A DNA stretch of 60,265 nt from Streptomyces sp. WM4235 (GCF_001279725.1 NZ_LGDE01000315.1:1-60265), one strand, 5' to 3'. Positions 17,963 through 26,586 are shown, counted from the stretch's first letter. Notes: generated by a model not told the origin, from the sequence alone. Translations and numbers: made by a program.

Positions 17963-18808
17963 ATGAGCCGCAGCGACGTCCTCGTAGACGCCGACTGGGT
18001 CGAGGCCCACCTGAACGACGCCGACGTCGTCATCGTCGAGGTGGACGAGGACACGTCCGCCTACGACAAGAACCACATCACCAACGCCGTCCGGATCGAC
18101 TGGAAGACCGACCTCCAGGACCCGGTCCGCCGTGACTTCGTGGACCAGGAGGGCTTCGAGAAGCTCCTCTCCGCCAAGGGCATCTCCAACGACGACACCG
18201 TCGTCCTCTACGGCGGCAACAACAACTGGTTCGCGTCCTACGCCTACTGGTACTTCAAGCTCTACGGCCACCAGGACGTCAAGCTCCTCGACGGCGGCCG
18301 CAAGAAGTGGGAGCTCGACTCCCGCGACCTGGTCGACGGCAAGGACGTCCCGAACCGCCCGGCCACCCAGTACAAGGCCAAGGCCCAGGACAAGTCCATC
18401 CGCGCCTTCCGTGACGACGTCGTCGCCGCGATCGGCTCCCTGAACCTGGTCGACGTCCGCTCGCCCGACGAGTTCTCCGGCAAGCTGCTCGCACCGGCGC
18501 ACCTTCCGCAGGAGCAGTCGCAGCGCCCCGGCCACGTGCCGAGCGCCCGCAACATCCCGTGGTCGAAGAACGCCAACGACGACGGCACCTTCAAGTCCGA
18601 CGACGAGCTGACCGCCCTCTACGAGGCCGAGCAGGTCGATCTGGCGAAGGACACCATCGCCTACTGCCGCATCGGTGAGCGCTCCGCGCTCACGTGGTTC
18701 GTGCTGCACGAGCTCCTGGGCCAGGAGAACGTCAAGAACTACGACGGTTCGTGGACCGAGTACGGCTCGCTCGTCGGCGTGCCGATCGAGCTCGGCGCCG
18801 CCAAGTAA
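17963..18808 (+). CDS. cysA: Thiosulfate sulfurtransferase (two-domain rhodanese)
   Basis: 281 aa with an inactive N-terminal rhodanese domain and an active C-terminal one. The active-site loop is CRIGERS, whose Cys carries the persulfide, as in mycobacterial CysA/SseA. The interdomain SPDEFSGKLL and GHVPSARNIPW motifs are present. The enzyme moves sulfane sulfur from thiosulfate or 3-mercaptopyruvate to acceptors. GGAGGAGAAC gives a strong ribosome binding site. It lies downstream of a cysteine-containing leader peptide and upstream of DUF1416, a standard actinobacterial sulfur unit. Confidence 0.94.
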   Translation: MSRSDVLVDADWVEAHLNDADVVIVEVDEDTSAYDKNHITNAVRIDWKTDLQDPVRRDFVDQEGFEKLLSAKGISNDDTVVLYGGNNNWFASYAYWYFKLYGHQDVKLLDGGRKKWELDSRDLVDGKDVPNRPATQYKAKAQDKSIRAFRDDVVAAIGSLNLVDVRSPDEFSGKLLAPAHLPQEQSQRPGHVPSARNIPWSKNANDDGTFKSDDELTALYEAEQVDLAKDTIAYCRIGERSALTWFVLHELLGQENVKNYDGSWTEYGSLVGVPIELGAAK

Positions 18809-18886
18809 CCCGAGCAGCCCCTGCGGGCCCGCGGGGCCGCGCCGCCCGCAGTACGTACGCAGACCCCTCCAGGACAGGACAGAGAC

Positions 18887-19177
18887 ATGTGTGGAGCAAA
18901 GACCGGCGGGCCCGACCTCGCCACCCTCAAGCCCGGTGAGACCGCCATCCAGGGCCAGGTGACCAAGGACGGCGAGCCCGTCGTCGGTTACGTGCGGCTG
19001 CTGGACTCGACCGGCGAGTTCACCGCGGAGGTCCCGACCTCCGCGACCGGCCAGTTCCGCTTCTACGCGGCCACCGGCTCCTGGACGCTGCGGGCACTCG
19101 TCCCGGGCGGCCAGGCGGACCGGGCCGTCGTCGTCGCGGACGCCGGCGGCGTGACGGACGTGGCCATCGCCGTCTGA
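18887..19177 (+). CDS. DUF1416 protein of the sulfur unit
   Basis: A 96-aa protein beginning MCGAKTGGPDL, as in DUF1416. The rest is a small all-beta carboxypeptidase-regulatory-like fold (QGQVTKDGEPVVGYVRLLD, GQFRFYAATGSWTLRALVPGG). It follows the sulfurtransferase by 78 bp on the same strand, and this pairing is conserved in actinobacteria, so a sulfur-related role is likely, but the reaction is unknown. GGACAGGACAGAG upstream includes a usable ribosome binding site. Confidence 0.9.
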   Translation: MCGAKTGGPDLATLKPGETAIQGQVTKDGEPVVGYVRLLDSTGEFTAEVPTSATGQFRFYAATGSWTLRALVPGGQADRAVVVADAGGVTDVAIAV

Positions 19178-19201
19178 TCGCTCCAGACGAGAACGGCCGG
19201 A

Positions 19202-19248
19202 GGGCCGCACCCCAGGGGGTTGGACGCCACTGGAACGGGGTGCGGCCC
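19202..19248 (+). terminator. Hairpin terminator after DUF1416 gene
   Basis: Perfect 12-bp stem (19202-19213 with 19237-19248) with a 23-nt loop, followed by TTCGT. Confidence 0.7.
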
Positions 19249-19350
19249 TTCGTGCCGTCCCGGCCCGTGCACGAGCGCCCGTCCCGGCTCGTGCGCGGGG
19301 GCCCGTCCCGGATCCTGCGCGGCGGCCGGTCCCGGACCTACGCTGGAGGC

Positions 19351-19614
19351 ATGTACGCCCGGCGGCGCCGCGCCTACTTCCTCATGATGGGCGGCTGCCT
19401 TTTCCTCTTCGTCTCGGCCTGGTCCTTCGTACGGCTCTTCTCCGTGCCGGCCGCCGTGGCGATGTGCGTCGTCGCCATGGTCATCCCGCCGGTCGCCGCG
19501 ATGATCGCGAACCGGCGCGGCCCGGACGACCGCTGGTGGGACGACCCCTCGGGCGACAAGAAGTCGGACGAGTGGTGGGACGAACTGGACGGCAAGCACC
19601 GCCGCGACGAATGA
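19351..19614 (+). CDS. DUF3099 small membrane protein
   Basis: 87 aa with two hydrophobic helices (YFLMMGGCLFLFVSAW and VAMCVVAMVIPPVAAMI) and an acidic Trp-rich C-terminal tail (DDRWWDD, DEWWDELD), the DUF3099 layout. The function is unknown. The ATG at 19351 is preceded by TACGCT with a 6-nt gap, which suggests a leaderless start; the GGAGG in that gap is too close to serve as a normal ribosome binding site. Confidence 0.85.
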   Translation: MYARRRRAYFLMMGGCLFLFVSAWSFVRLFSVPAAVAMCVVAMVIPPVAAMIANRRGPDDRWWDDPSGDKKSDEWWDELDGKHRRDE

Positions 19615-19779
19615 CGCGCCCCGCCGGACGCGGGGCCGGACGCCCGGCCCGCCACCGGTACGGCCCACCTCGCAGAGTGCGCCGGGTCCCGGGCCAGTAG
19701 GCTTGGGGACCGGCCCCGTACCTCCGGGGACTCCGTCCCGGGGGGACCCCCCGAACGCAACCTTCGAGGAGCACCTCCC

Positions 19780-19881
19780 GTGCTTGAGACTTTCTTCTCC
19801 GCCCTGCTGGTCCTGGTCTGCGTCGGCGTGCTCGCCTTCACCGCCCTCGCCGTGAAGAAGCTGTACCAGGGCCAGCGCTGA
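19780..19881 (+). CDS. 33-aa single-pass membrane peptide
   Basis: GTG start at 19780 with CGAGGAG 8-14 nt upstream. The product is one hydrophobic helix (FFSALLVLVCVGVLAFTAL) ending in a basic tail (VKKLYQGQR), as expected for an N-out or C-in single-pass peptide. It lies 60 bp before the nitrobindin-like gene and is probably cotranscribed with it. Function unknown. Confidence 0.7.
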   Translation: MLETFFSALLVLVCVGVLAFTALAVKKLYQGQR

Positions 19882-19941
19882 CCCCCTGATCGGCAGCCGT
19901 CCCTCCCGGATCCCTCCCACAGATCGCCTGAGCAGCCACAC

Positions 19942-20514
19942 ATGATCCAGATCCCGTCCGACCTGAACCCGGGCCTCGTCCCGCTCGCCTTCCTCCTCGG
20001 CAACTGGGAGGGCGCGGGAGTCTTCGACTTCCCCGGCGAGGAGAAGTGCAACTTCGGCCAGGAAGTCGTCTTCAGCCACGACGGCCGGGACTTCCTGGAG
20101 TACGCCTCCCACACCTGGGTGCTCGACTCCGAGGGCAACAAGGTGCGGCCGCTCGAATCCGAGTCCGGCTACTGGCGCATCGACAAGGACCGCAAGGTCG
20201 AGATCGTCATGGTCCGTGACCAGGGCGTCGTCGAGGTCTGGTACGGCGACCTCGCCGACCAGAAGCCGCAGATCGACGTCGTCACCGACGCGGTGGCCCG
20301 CACGGCGGCCTCCGGCCCGTACAGCGGCGGCAAGCGGCTGTACGGCTACGTCAAGAGCGACCTGATGTGGGTCGGCGAGAAGGCCACGCCCGACGTCGAG
20401 CTGCGCCCCTACATGTCGGCCCAGCTCAAGAAGGTCGTCACCCCGGAGGAGATCGCCGACATGGCGCGCAACCTGCCGGACATGCCGGACGACGGCATCG
20501 CGTTCTTCCGCTGA
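19942..20514 (+). CDS. Nitrobindin/FABP-like beta-barrel protein
   Basis: 190 aa with the family signature GNWEGAG near residue 25 and alternating strands of a ten-strand lipocalin-like barrel (QEVVFSHDGRDFLEYASHTW, SGYWRIDKDRKVEIVMV, VEVWYGDL). Nitrobindins bind heme and isomerise peroxynitrite through a C-terminal histidine. Here the corresponding segment is LRPYMSAQLKKV with no histidine visible, so heme binding may be absent and a fatty-acid-binding-like role is an alternative. An MIQIPSDL start is usual for the Streptomyces family. Confidence 0.85.
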   Translation: MIQIPSDLNPGLVPLAFLLGNWEGAGVFDFPGEEKCNFGQEVVFSHDGRDFLEYASHTWVLDSEGNKVRPLESESGYWRIDKDRKVEIVMVRDQGVVEVWYGDLADQKPQIDVVTDAVARTAASGPYSGGKRLYGYVKSDLMWVGEKATPDVELRPYMSAQLKKVVTPEEIADMARNLPDMPDDGIAFFR

Positions 20515-20593
20515 TCGGCCGTTTTCCACAGCCTGTGCGAGAAGGGGACCCCGGGACCGCCCGCGGTCCCTTTCGCGCGCTTACACTGGCCGG

Positions 20594-21061
20594 GTGGTGA
20601 GCACCGAGGGCACCGGGACCGCCGACGGCGGACTCGACTGGAAGAGCGACCTGCGGCAGCGCGGATACCGGCTGACCCCGCAGCGCCAACTCGTGCTCGA
20701 AGCGGTCGACGCACTGGAGCACGCGACCCCCGACGAGATCCTCGTCGAGGTCCGCAAGACGGCCTCCGGGGTCAACATCTCCACCGTCTACCGCACGCTG
20801 GAGCTCCTGGAGGAGCTCAAACTGGTCTCGCACGCCCACCTCGGACACGGCGCCCCCACCTACCACCTCGCCGACCGGCACCACCACATCCACCTGGTGT
20901 GCCGCGACTGCGCCGAGGTGATCGAGGCCGATCTGGACGTGGCCGCCGAGTTCACCGCGAAGCTCCGCTCCACCTTCGGCTTCGAGACCGACATGAAGCA
21001 CTTCGCGATCTTCGGGCTCTGCGCGAAGGACGCCGCCAAGCACCGCGCCGCCGAGACGTAG
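20594..21061 (+). CDS. nur: Nur, nickel-responsive Fur-family regulator
   Basis: 155 aa. The winged helix includes LRQRGYRLTPQRQLVLEAV and NISTVYRTLELLEELKLV; the C-terminal metal/dimer part contains HLGHGAPTYHLADRHHHIHLVC with the His-rich site used by Nur for nickel. It lacks the paired CxxC zinc motif of Fur/Zur (only CRDC and one later Cys). In S. coelicolor Nur represses nickel uptake genes and sodF and so switches superoxide dismutases. Start is GTG at 20594 or 20597; TACACT lies 6 nt before, suggesting a leaderless mRNA. A different Fur subtype cannot be fully excluded. Confidence 0.88.
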   Translation: MVSTEGTGTADGGLDWKSDLRQRGYRLTPQRQLVLEAVDALEHATPDEILVEVRKTASGVNISTVYRTLELLEELKLVSHAHLGHGAPTYHLADRHHHIHLVCRDCAEVIEADLDVAAEFTAKLRSTFGFETDMKHFAIFGLCAKDAAKHRAAET

Positions 21062-21116
21062 CACCGCCGCACGACACCCCGTGGGATCGTCGGGTCCGGG
21101 GTCGTACGCTGGTGGC

Positions 21117-22085
21117 ATGACCAGCAGCCCCTTGCTCCATCTCCCCGGCGCCGTACCGGCCGAAGGCCGCGACGAGGGCGTCGCCGCCCACTACGGAGAG
21201 CTGTACGGCGAACAACGCGCACTCGCGGACGGCCGGGGGTTCGTGGACCTCTCCCACCGCGGGGTCGTGACCGTCACCGGCACGGACCGGCTGAGCTGGC
21301 TGCACCTGCTGCTCACCCAACACGTGACCGACCTGCCGCCCGGACAGGCCACCGAGGCGCTGATCCTCTCCGCCAACGGGCACATCGAGCACGCCCTGTA
21401 CCTCGTCGACGACGGCGAGACGGTCTGGGCGCACGTAGAGCCCGACACCCAGGAGGCGCTGATCGCCTACCTGGAGTCCATGAAGTTCTTCTACCGCGTC
21501 GAAGTCGCCGACCGTACGGCCGAGTTCGCCGTCGTCCACCTGCCGGCCGGCTCGATCGCCGAGGTCGCGAAGGAACTCGCCGTCCGCGAGACCGCGCACG
21601 GCCGGGACGTCTTCGTGCCCCGCGAGGACCTGGAGGCGTTCGCCGCCGCGCACGGCCCCGCCGCGGGCCTCCTGGCGTACGAGGCCCTGCGCGTGGAGTC
21701 GCACCGGCCGCGTCTGGGCCTGGAGACCGACCACCGCACCATCCCGCACGAGCTGGGTTGGATCGGCACCGCCGTCCACCTCCAGAAGGGCTGCTACCGG
21801 GGGCAGGAGACCGTCGCCCGCGTCCACAACCTGGGGAAGCCCCCGCGCCGGCTGGTGTTCCTGCACCTGGACGGCTCCGAGGTGCTGCTCCCGGCGCACG
21901 GCACGCCCGTACGGCTCGCCGCCGACGGCGAGGAGGGCCGGCAGCTGGGCTTCGTGACCACGGCCGTCCGCCACCACGAGCTGGGGCCGATCGCGTTGGC
22001 GCTGGTCAAGCGGAACGTCCCGCTGGACGCGCCGCTGCTCGTCGGCAAGACGGCCGCCGCGCAGGAGGTCGTCGTCGCGCCCTGA
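21117..22085 (+). CDS. ygfZ: YgfZ/GcvT-like folate-binding protein
   Basis: 322 aa. The signature KGCYRGQET (YgfZ K-G-C-Y-x-G-Q-E) is present with its conserved Cys near residue 228, and the N-terminal part has the GcvT-like folate fold (FVDLSHRGVVTVTGTDRLSWLH given as one strand-turn-helix unit). YgfZ proteins help assemble or repair Fe-S clusters in a folate-dependent way. ATG at 21117 follows TACGCT by 6 nt (leaderless type). The gene is 56 bp after nur on the same strand. Confidence 0.9.
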   Translation: MTSSPLLHLPGAVPAEGRDEGVAAHYGELYGEQRALADGRGFVDLSHRGVVTVTGTDRLSWLHLLLTQHVTDLPPGQATEALILSANGHIEHALYLVDDGETVWAHVEPDTQEALIAYLESMKFFYRVEVADRTAEFAVVHLPAGSIAEVAKELAVRETAHGRDVFVPREDLEAFAAAHGPAAGLLAYEALRVESHRPRLGLETDHRTIPHELGWIGTAVHLQKGCYRGQETVARVHNLGKPPRRLVFLHLDGSEVLLPAHGTPVRLAADGEEGRQLGFVTTAVRHHELGPIALALVKRNVPLDAPLLVGKTAAAQEVVVAP

Positions 22086-22118
22086 CGGGCCCACGTGGGG
22101 GCGCCGTCACGGCGAGCC

Positions 22119-22544
22119 CTACACGTCGATGACGATGGTGAACGGGCCGTGGTTGGTCAGCGAGACGCGCATGTCCGCCCCGAACCGGCCCGTCTCCACC
22201 GTCGCGCCCAGCGCCCGCAGCCGCGCCACGACCTCGTCGACCAGCGGCTCGGCCACCGGGCCGGGCGCCGCCGCGTTCCAGGTGGGGCGGCGGCCCTTGC
22301 GCGCGTCGCCGTAGAGCGTGAACTGGGAGATCACCAGCAGCGGGGCGTTCACGTCGCTACAGGACTTCTCCGCCTCCAGGATCCGCACCGACCACAGCTT
22401 GCGGGCCAGCAGCTCCGCCTTCTCCGGCGTGTCGTCGTGGGTGACCCCGACCAGGACGCACAGTCCCTCGCCGACGATCTCCCCGACGGTCTCGCCGGCC
22501 ACCACGACGCTCGCGCCGTCCACCCTCTGCACCACTGCTCGCAT
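22119..22544 (-). CDS. dtd: D-aminoacyl-tRNA deacylase
   Basis: 141 aa. Hydrolyses D-amino acids from mischarged tRNA (and Gly-tRNA-Ala). The start [13 protein letters not shown], the catalytic SQFTLYGD motif near residue 75, and the C-terminal cross-subunit motif (here NHGPFTIVI, against the commoner N-x-P-V-T) mark the DTD family. AGGTGGT precedes the ATG closely. It is convergent with ygfZ and divergent from rsiG. Confidence 0.92.
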   Translation of the reverse strand: MRAVVQRVDGASVVVAGETVGEIVGEGLCVLVGVTHDDTPEKAELLARKLWSVRILEAEKSCSDVNAPLLVISQFTLYGDARKGRRPTWNAAAPGPVAEPLVDEVVARLRALGATVETGRFGADMRVSLTNHGPFTIVIDV

Positions 22545-22676
22545 ACCACCTGTGTATCAGGCGTGCACCCGTCCGGGGCCGATCGGGTGCAGTGGGACTG
22601 CATCCACACCACGGACAGTGGCACGATGCACGCAGGCGGTGCCTCCGGCACCGGTCGAGGGGACGGACACGTTCAC

Positions 22677-23294
22677 ATGAATCTTTCTGGTACCTCCGTA
22701 CCTGCGCCCGCTTCGGCGGCGGCGACGGCCGCCGACGTCGCGGCGGCGACGGTGAGACCTCCCGCGCAGCGCACCGGCGAGTCGCAGGGGCCGACCACCC
22801 CCGCCACCGCCCTCGGGCTGCCCGAACTGCGTGCCCTGCGCCGGGACGCGCAGCGCGACGAGGCCGATCTCAGCTACGTACGCAGACTCCTGCACGGCCG
22901 CATCGACATCCTGCGCGCCGAACTCGCCCGCCGCTGCGACCCCGAGGCGGCCCGGCGCGCGAACCCCGAGACGCCGGTGGTGGACCGGCTCTCGGAGATC
23001 CTCGCCGACGCCCCGTCCAGCCGCAGCGCCTCGGCCCGGCACGTCACGCTCGCCGCCCCGCACAGCGAGGAGTTCCGGCTGCTGGAGGCGGAGATGCTCT
23101 GCGACGTGGAGCTTTCGGACCTGGGCGCCCGCACGGACGACGAACTGCACGAGGCGATGGGCCGCTTGGTGCGCTACGAGCAGCAGGTCTCCCGGCGCCG
23201 GCAACGGTTGCAGCGCACCGCCGACGAGGCCGGCGCGGAGATCACCCGCCGGTACCGGGAGGGCGAGGCACAGGTGGACGACCTGCTGGCGTAG
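22677..23294 (+). CDS. rsiG: RsiG, c-di-GMP-responsive anti-sigma-WhiG factor
   Basis: 205 aa. RsiG with c-di-GMP holds sigma-WhiG inactive and so delays spore formation. The antiparallel coiled coil is visible, and both helices carry the c-di-GMP motif E(x3)S(x2)R(x3)Q(x3)D: helix one E62-S66-R69-H73-D77, with His in place of Gln, and helix two E168-S172-R175-Q179-D183. An Ala/Pro-rich N-terminus of about 45 residues precedes the coiled coil. The ATG at 22677 is used; GAGGGGA lies 14 nt upstream, and an ATG at 22626 is in frame. The stop lies inside a 33-bp tandem duplication. WhiG itself is not in the window. Confidence 0.88.
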   Translation: MNLSGTSVPAPASAAATAADVAAATVRPPAQRTGESQGPTTPATALGLPELRALRRDAQRDEADLSYVRRLLHGRIDILRAELARRCDPEAARRANPETPVVDRLSEILADAPSSRSASARHVTLAAPHSEEFRLLEAEMLCDVELSDLGARTDDELHEAMGRLVRYEQQVSRRRQRLQRTADEAGAEITRRYREGEAQVDDLLA

Positions 23295-23350
23295 CCGCGG
23301 GGGCGCCGGGGCCGGCGCCTGGCGTAGCCGCGGGGGCGCCGGGGCCGGCG
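23286..23350 (+). repeat. 33-bp tandem duplication spanning the rsiG stop codon
   Basis: Copy one starts at 23286 and copy two at 23319; 32 consecutive bases are identical. The first copy contains the last two codons and stop of rsiG (CTG GCG TAG), and the second repeats them outside the gene. The following GTGAGC indicates where the copies end. Confidence 0.9.
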
Positions 23351-23422
23351 GTGAGCGGGCCGCTTCGGGGCGGCGGAAATTCAGGCGACGTGCTCGCGGC
23401 GCGGCGGTTAGCGTGGCCGGCC

Positions 23423-24667
23423 ATGACCACCGATGTCCGGCCGATCGCCGCCTCCGAACTCCCCGACTGGCTCCGAGCCCTCAACACCGGCTTCCTCACC
23501 ACCGCCCCCGTCACCGTTTCCGACGTCGCCCAACGGGCCGAGTACGGCGACCTGGCCCGCATCCGGGGCGCCTTCGACTCCGAGGCCGGCCGCTGCGTCG
23601 CCACCTTCCGGTCCTTCGCGCAGGAGCTGACCGTTCCCGGCGGGGCCGTCGTCGTCGCCGACGCCGTTTCCAACGTCACCGTGTCGCCCACGCACCGCCG
23701 CCGGGGCCTGCTGACGCGGATGATGCGCGCCGACCTGACGGCCGCGAAGGACCGCGGCGAAGTGCTGTCCACGCTGATCGCCGCCGAGTACCCGATCTAC
23801 GGCCGGTACGGCTACGGGCCCGCCACCTCGATCGCCGAGTGGGAGATCGAGGTGGCCCGCACCGGCCTGGACCCGCGCTGGTCCGGGCCCGGGGACGGCG
23901 GGCGGATCGACCTGGTGGACGCGGCCGAGGCCCGCCGGATCGGCGCCGCCCTCCACGAGCGGCTGCGCGCGCACGCGCACGGCACCGTCGACCGCGACGA
24001 GCGCTGGTGGAACCTGGCGTCCGGCACGGAGCAGATGTCCCACCGCCCCTACAAGGAGTCGTTCCACGCCGTCCACCGCACGGCCGACGGCGAACCCGCC
24101 GGGATCGCCGTCTACCGGGCCGACGACCAGTGGAGCGACGCGAAGCTCCCGCAGAACACCGTGCAGGTCAAGGACCTGATCGCGGTCACCGTCGACGCGC
24201 AGCGGGCCCTGTGGCACTTCCTGTGCTCCATCGACTGGGTGCAGAAGGTCCGCACCGGATACCGGGCCCCCGACGACCTCGCCCCGCTGCTGCTGCCCGA
24301 TCCGCGGGCCGCACGCCTGGTGACCGCCGCCGACTTCCTGTGGGTGCGGGTGCTCGACGTCGTACGGGCGCTGAGCGCGCGGACGTACGCCGTGCCGGGG
24401 GTCCTCGTCCTGGAGGTGACCGACGCGGAGGGCCTGGCCGACGGGCGCTACCGGCTGGACACGGGCACCGGCGACTGCGCCCGTACGGAGGAGCCCGCCG
24501 ACCTGCGCCTCGACGTGTCCGCGCTGGGGTCCCTGTACCTCGGCGACGAGTCGGCGGTCCGGTTGGCCGCGCTGGGGCAGGTCACGCAGGAGCGGCCGGG
24601 GGCGCTGGCGCTCGCCGACGCGGCCTTCCGCACGGCTCGCCGGCCGTGGTGCCCGGACGTGTTCTGA
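23423..24667 (+). CDS. Eis-like GNAT acetyltransferase
   Basis: 414 aa, the length of the Eis family. The N-terminal GNAT domain has [17 protein letters not shown] (acetyl-CoA loop), then [13 protein letters not shown], which is the Eis signature, a second degenerate GNAT fold, and a C-terminal SCP2-like domain ending in DVF, the terminal carboxylate used by Eis as general base. Eis proteins acetylate lysines or aminoglycoside amines; the substrate here is unknown. ATG 23423 follows TAGCGT by 8 nt and has no clear ribosome binding site. Confidence 0.92.
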   Translation: MTTDVRPIAASELPDWLRALNTGFLTTAPVTVSDVAQRAEYGDLARIRGAFDSEAGRCVATFRSFAQELTVPGGAVVVADAVSNVTVSPTHRRRGLLTRMMRADLTAAKDRGEVLSTLIAAEYPIYGRYGYGPATSIAEWEIEVARTGLDPRWSGPGDGGRIDLVDAAEARRIGAALHERLRAHAHGTVDRDERWWNLASGTEQMSHRPYKESFHAVHRTADGEPAGIAVYRADDQWSDAKLPQNTVQVKDLIAVTVDAQRALWHFLCSIDWVQKVRTGYRAPDDLAPLLLPDPRAARLVTAADFLWVRVLDVVRALSARTYAVPGVLVLEVTDAEGLADGRYRLDTGTGDCARTEEPADLRLDVSALGSLYLGDESAVRLAALGQVTQERPGALALADAAFRTARRPWCPDVF

Positions 24668-24696
24668 CCGGCCCGTCCCCGTACCCCGTCAGGGAC

Positions 24697-24783
24697 ATGG
24701 AGTTCACGGTGCGCGGCGGACGTATCGTCGCGATCGACATCCTGGCGGATCCGGCGCGGCTGGAGACCCTGGACGTCACGGAT
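24697..24783 (+). pseudogene. Remnant of an ECF sigma factor C-terminus
   Basis: An open stretch encodes MEFTVRGGRIVAIDILADP and then ARLETLD. It parallels the last 30 residues of the intact sigma gene at 25642 (MAFTVVGGRIVAIDVLADP, then ERLKELD). Nothing else of a sigma factor precedes it; the acetyltransferase ends 30 bp upstream. The copies differ at many bases, so this is an old fragment or the tail of a different SigJ paralogue, left beside the methyltransferase gene. It runs in frame across the start of that gene. Confidence 0.75.
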
Positions 24784-25573
24784 GGGAAACCGAGGACTGA
24801 GGTACGTGGCAACACTCGTGGAACGCCTGCGCGCGGCCGGCTGTGTCTTCGCGGAGGAGGAGGCGGACCTGCTGACGGCCGCCGCGCGGGACGACGGACA
24901 CCTGGCGGGCATGCTGGCACGCCGGGTCGCCGGCGAGCCCCTGGAGCTGGTGGTGGGCTGGGCGGGCTTCTGCGGCCTGCGCATGGAGGTGGGCGAGGGG
25001 GTGTTCGTACCGCGCCGGCGCAGCGAGTTCCTCGCGCGGGAGGCCGTGGCGCTGGCCCGGCCCGGCGCGGTGGTCGTCGACCTGTGCTGCGGAGTGGGCG
25101 CGCTGGGCGCGGCGGTGGCCTCGCAGGTCCCGGGCGTCGAGCTGCACGCGTCGGACATCGACGAGGTGGCCGTCGGCTACGCCCGCCGGAACGTGGCCCC
25201 GTACGGCGGGACCGTCCACCGGGGCGACCTGTACGCGGCGCTGCCCGGGGACCTCACGGGGCGGGTGGACGTCCTGGTGGTCAACGCCCCCTACGTGCCC
25301 ACGGAGGAGATCGGCTTCCTGCCGCCGGAGGCCCGCGAACACGAACCGCTGACCACCCTGGACGGCGGCGCCGACGGTCTGGACGTCCACCGCCGGGTCG
25401 CGGCCGGGGCGCTGCACTGGCTGGCGCCCGGCGGGCACCTGCTGATCGAGACGAGCGCCCGGCAGTCCCCGGTGACGGCGTCGGCACTGGCCGCGGGCGG
25501 CCTCACGGTACGGGCGGTCGGCTCGCGGGAGCTGTATGCGAACGTGGTGATCGGCGCCCGGCCGGGCGCCTGA
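24782..25573 (+). CDS. PrmC/HemK-related SAM methyltransferase
   Basis: 263 aa, resembling the branch annotated as putative protein N5-glutamine methyltransferase. SAM motif I is VVDLCCGVGALGAAV, followed by LHASDIDEVAVGYARRN, and the catalytic motif reads NAPYVP where PrmC has N-P-P-Y. The Asn, Pro and Tyr are kept, so Gln methylation is possible, but the target is unknown. True PrmC sits beside prfA, not here. The start may be ATG 24782 or GTG 24806 (with GACTGAGG upstream); the first would overlap the sigma remnant. Confidence 0.85.
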   Translation: MGNRGLRYVATLVERLRAAGCVFAEEEADLLTAAARDDGHLAGMLARRVAGEPLELVVGWAGFCGLRMEVGEGVFVPRRRSEFLAREAVALARPGAVVVDLCCGVGALGAAVASQVPGVELHASDIDEVAVGYARRNVAPYGGTVHRGDLYAALPGDLTGRVDVLVVNAPYVPTEEIGFLPPEAREHEPLTTLDGGADGLDVHRRVAAGALHWLAPGGHLLIETSARQSPVTASALAAGGLTVRAVGSRELYANVVIGARPGA

Positions 25574-25641
25574 ACGGCCCACCGTTCCAGGGGAGTCGAC
25601 GGACGGGTGCGGGCCGGACCACATGGGGGAGGGGACGCGCG

Positions 25642-26526
25642 GTGGACCACGGGGCATGGCGGGCGGATCGGTTCGAGGAGCACAGGCCCAGGCTGAGGGC
25701 GGTGGCCTACCGGATGCTCGGCTCGGTCAGTGAGGCCGACGACGCGGTCCAGGAGGCCTGGTTGCGTCTGGACGGCACGGACGCGGACGCCATCGAGAAC
25801 ATGGCGGCCTGGCTGACCACGGTTGTCGGCCGGGTGTGCCTGAACATGCTGCGTTCCCGGGCGACCCGCCGCGAGGATCCGTTGGAGTTCCGGACACCCG
25901 ACCCGGTCATCAGCGGCGAGGACGGTCTCCACCCGGAACAGCAGGCCCTGTTGGCGGACTCCCTGGGCCTGGCGCTGCTGGTCGTCCTCGAATCGCTGGC
26001 GCCGGCCGAGCGGCTCGCGTTCGTCCTGCACGACATGTTCGCGGTGCCCTTCGACGAGATCGCCCCGATGATCGAGAAGACCCCGGCCGCGACCCGGCAG
26101 CTCGCGAGTCGGGCCCGCCGCCGGGTGCGCGGCAGGGCCCCGGCCCCCGACCCGGACCTCGCACTCCAGCGCCAGGTGGTCGGCGCCTTCTTCGCCGCGG
26201 CGCGGGACGGCGACTTCGAGGCGCTCGTCTCGGTGCTCGACCCCGACGTGGTCCTGCGCTCCGACGGCGGCGTGACGCGCGCCCGCCACACGCTGGTGTT
26301 CAACGGCGCCCGCACGGTGGCCTCGCAGGCGATCACCTTCGGTTCCCTGTCGCCGTTCGCCCGCCCCGCGCTGATCAACGGGACCGCCGGCGTCATGGTG
26401 GTGATGGACGGCCGCCGCCTGTCGGTGATGGCCTTCACGGTCGTCGGAGGCAGGATCGTCGCCATCGACGTCCTGGCCGACCCGGAACGCCTGAAGGAGC
26501 TCGACCTGAGCGCCCTCGACCTCTGA
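25642..26526 (+). CDS. ECF sigma factor, SigJ type with SnoaL-like domain
   Basis: 294 aa. GTG start with GGGGGAGGGG 7 nt upstream. Sigma region 2 contains FEEHRPRLRAVAYRMLGS and EADDAVQEAWLR, region 4 has LHDMFAVPFDEIAPMIEKTP, and the C-terminal 110 residues form a SnoaL/NTF2-like domain with RSDGGV and LADPERL, equivalents of the DGGGK and NPDKL motifs of ECF41/SigJ. In that group the extra domain acts as the regulator, with no separate anti-sigma; none is seen here. The usual carboxymuconolactone-decarboxylase or oxidoreductase partner gene is also absent. The target promoters are unknown. Confidence 0.92.
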   Translation: MDHGAWRADRFEEHRPRLRAVAYRMLGSVSEADDAVQEAWLRLDGTDADAIENMAAWLTTVVGRVCLNMLRSRATRREDPLEFRTPDPVISGEDGLHPEQQALLADSLGLALLVVLESLAPAERLAFVLHDMFAVPFDEIAPMIEKTPAATRQLASRARRRVRGRAPAPDPDLALQRQVVGAFFAAARDGDFEALVSVLDPDVVLRSDGGVTRARHTLVFNGARTVASQAITFGSLSPFARPALINGTAGVMVVMDGRRLSVMAFTVVGGRIVAIDVLADPERLKELDLSALDL

Positions 26527-26586
26527 GTCACGGGTCCCCGGCCGGGGCATGCGCGCGGACGCGCCCCGGCCGGGGCGCGGCGCACC

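Noticed and set aside
22831..26526. A 1231-codon plus-strand open frame
   Set aside because: It runs in the wrong frame through the Eis-like and methyltransferase genes; only its last part (sigma factor) and the sigma remnant are real. Long shadow frames are normal at this G+C.
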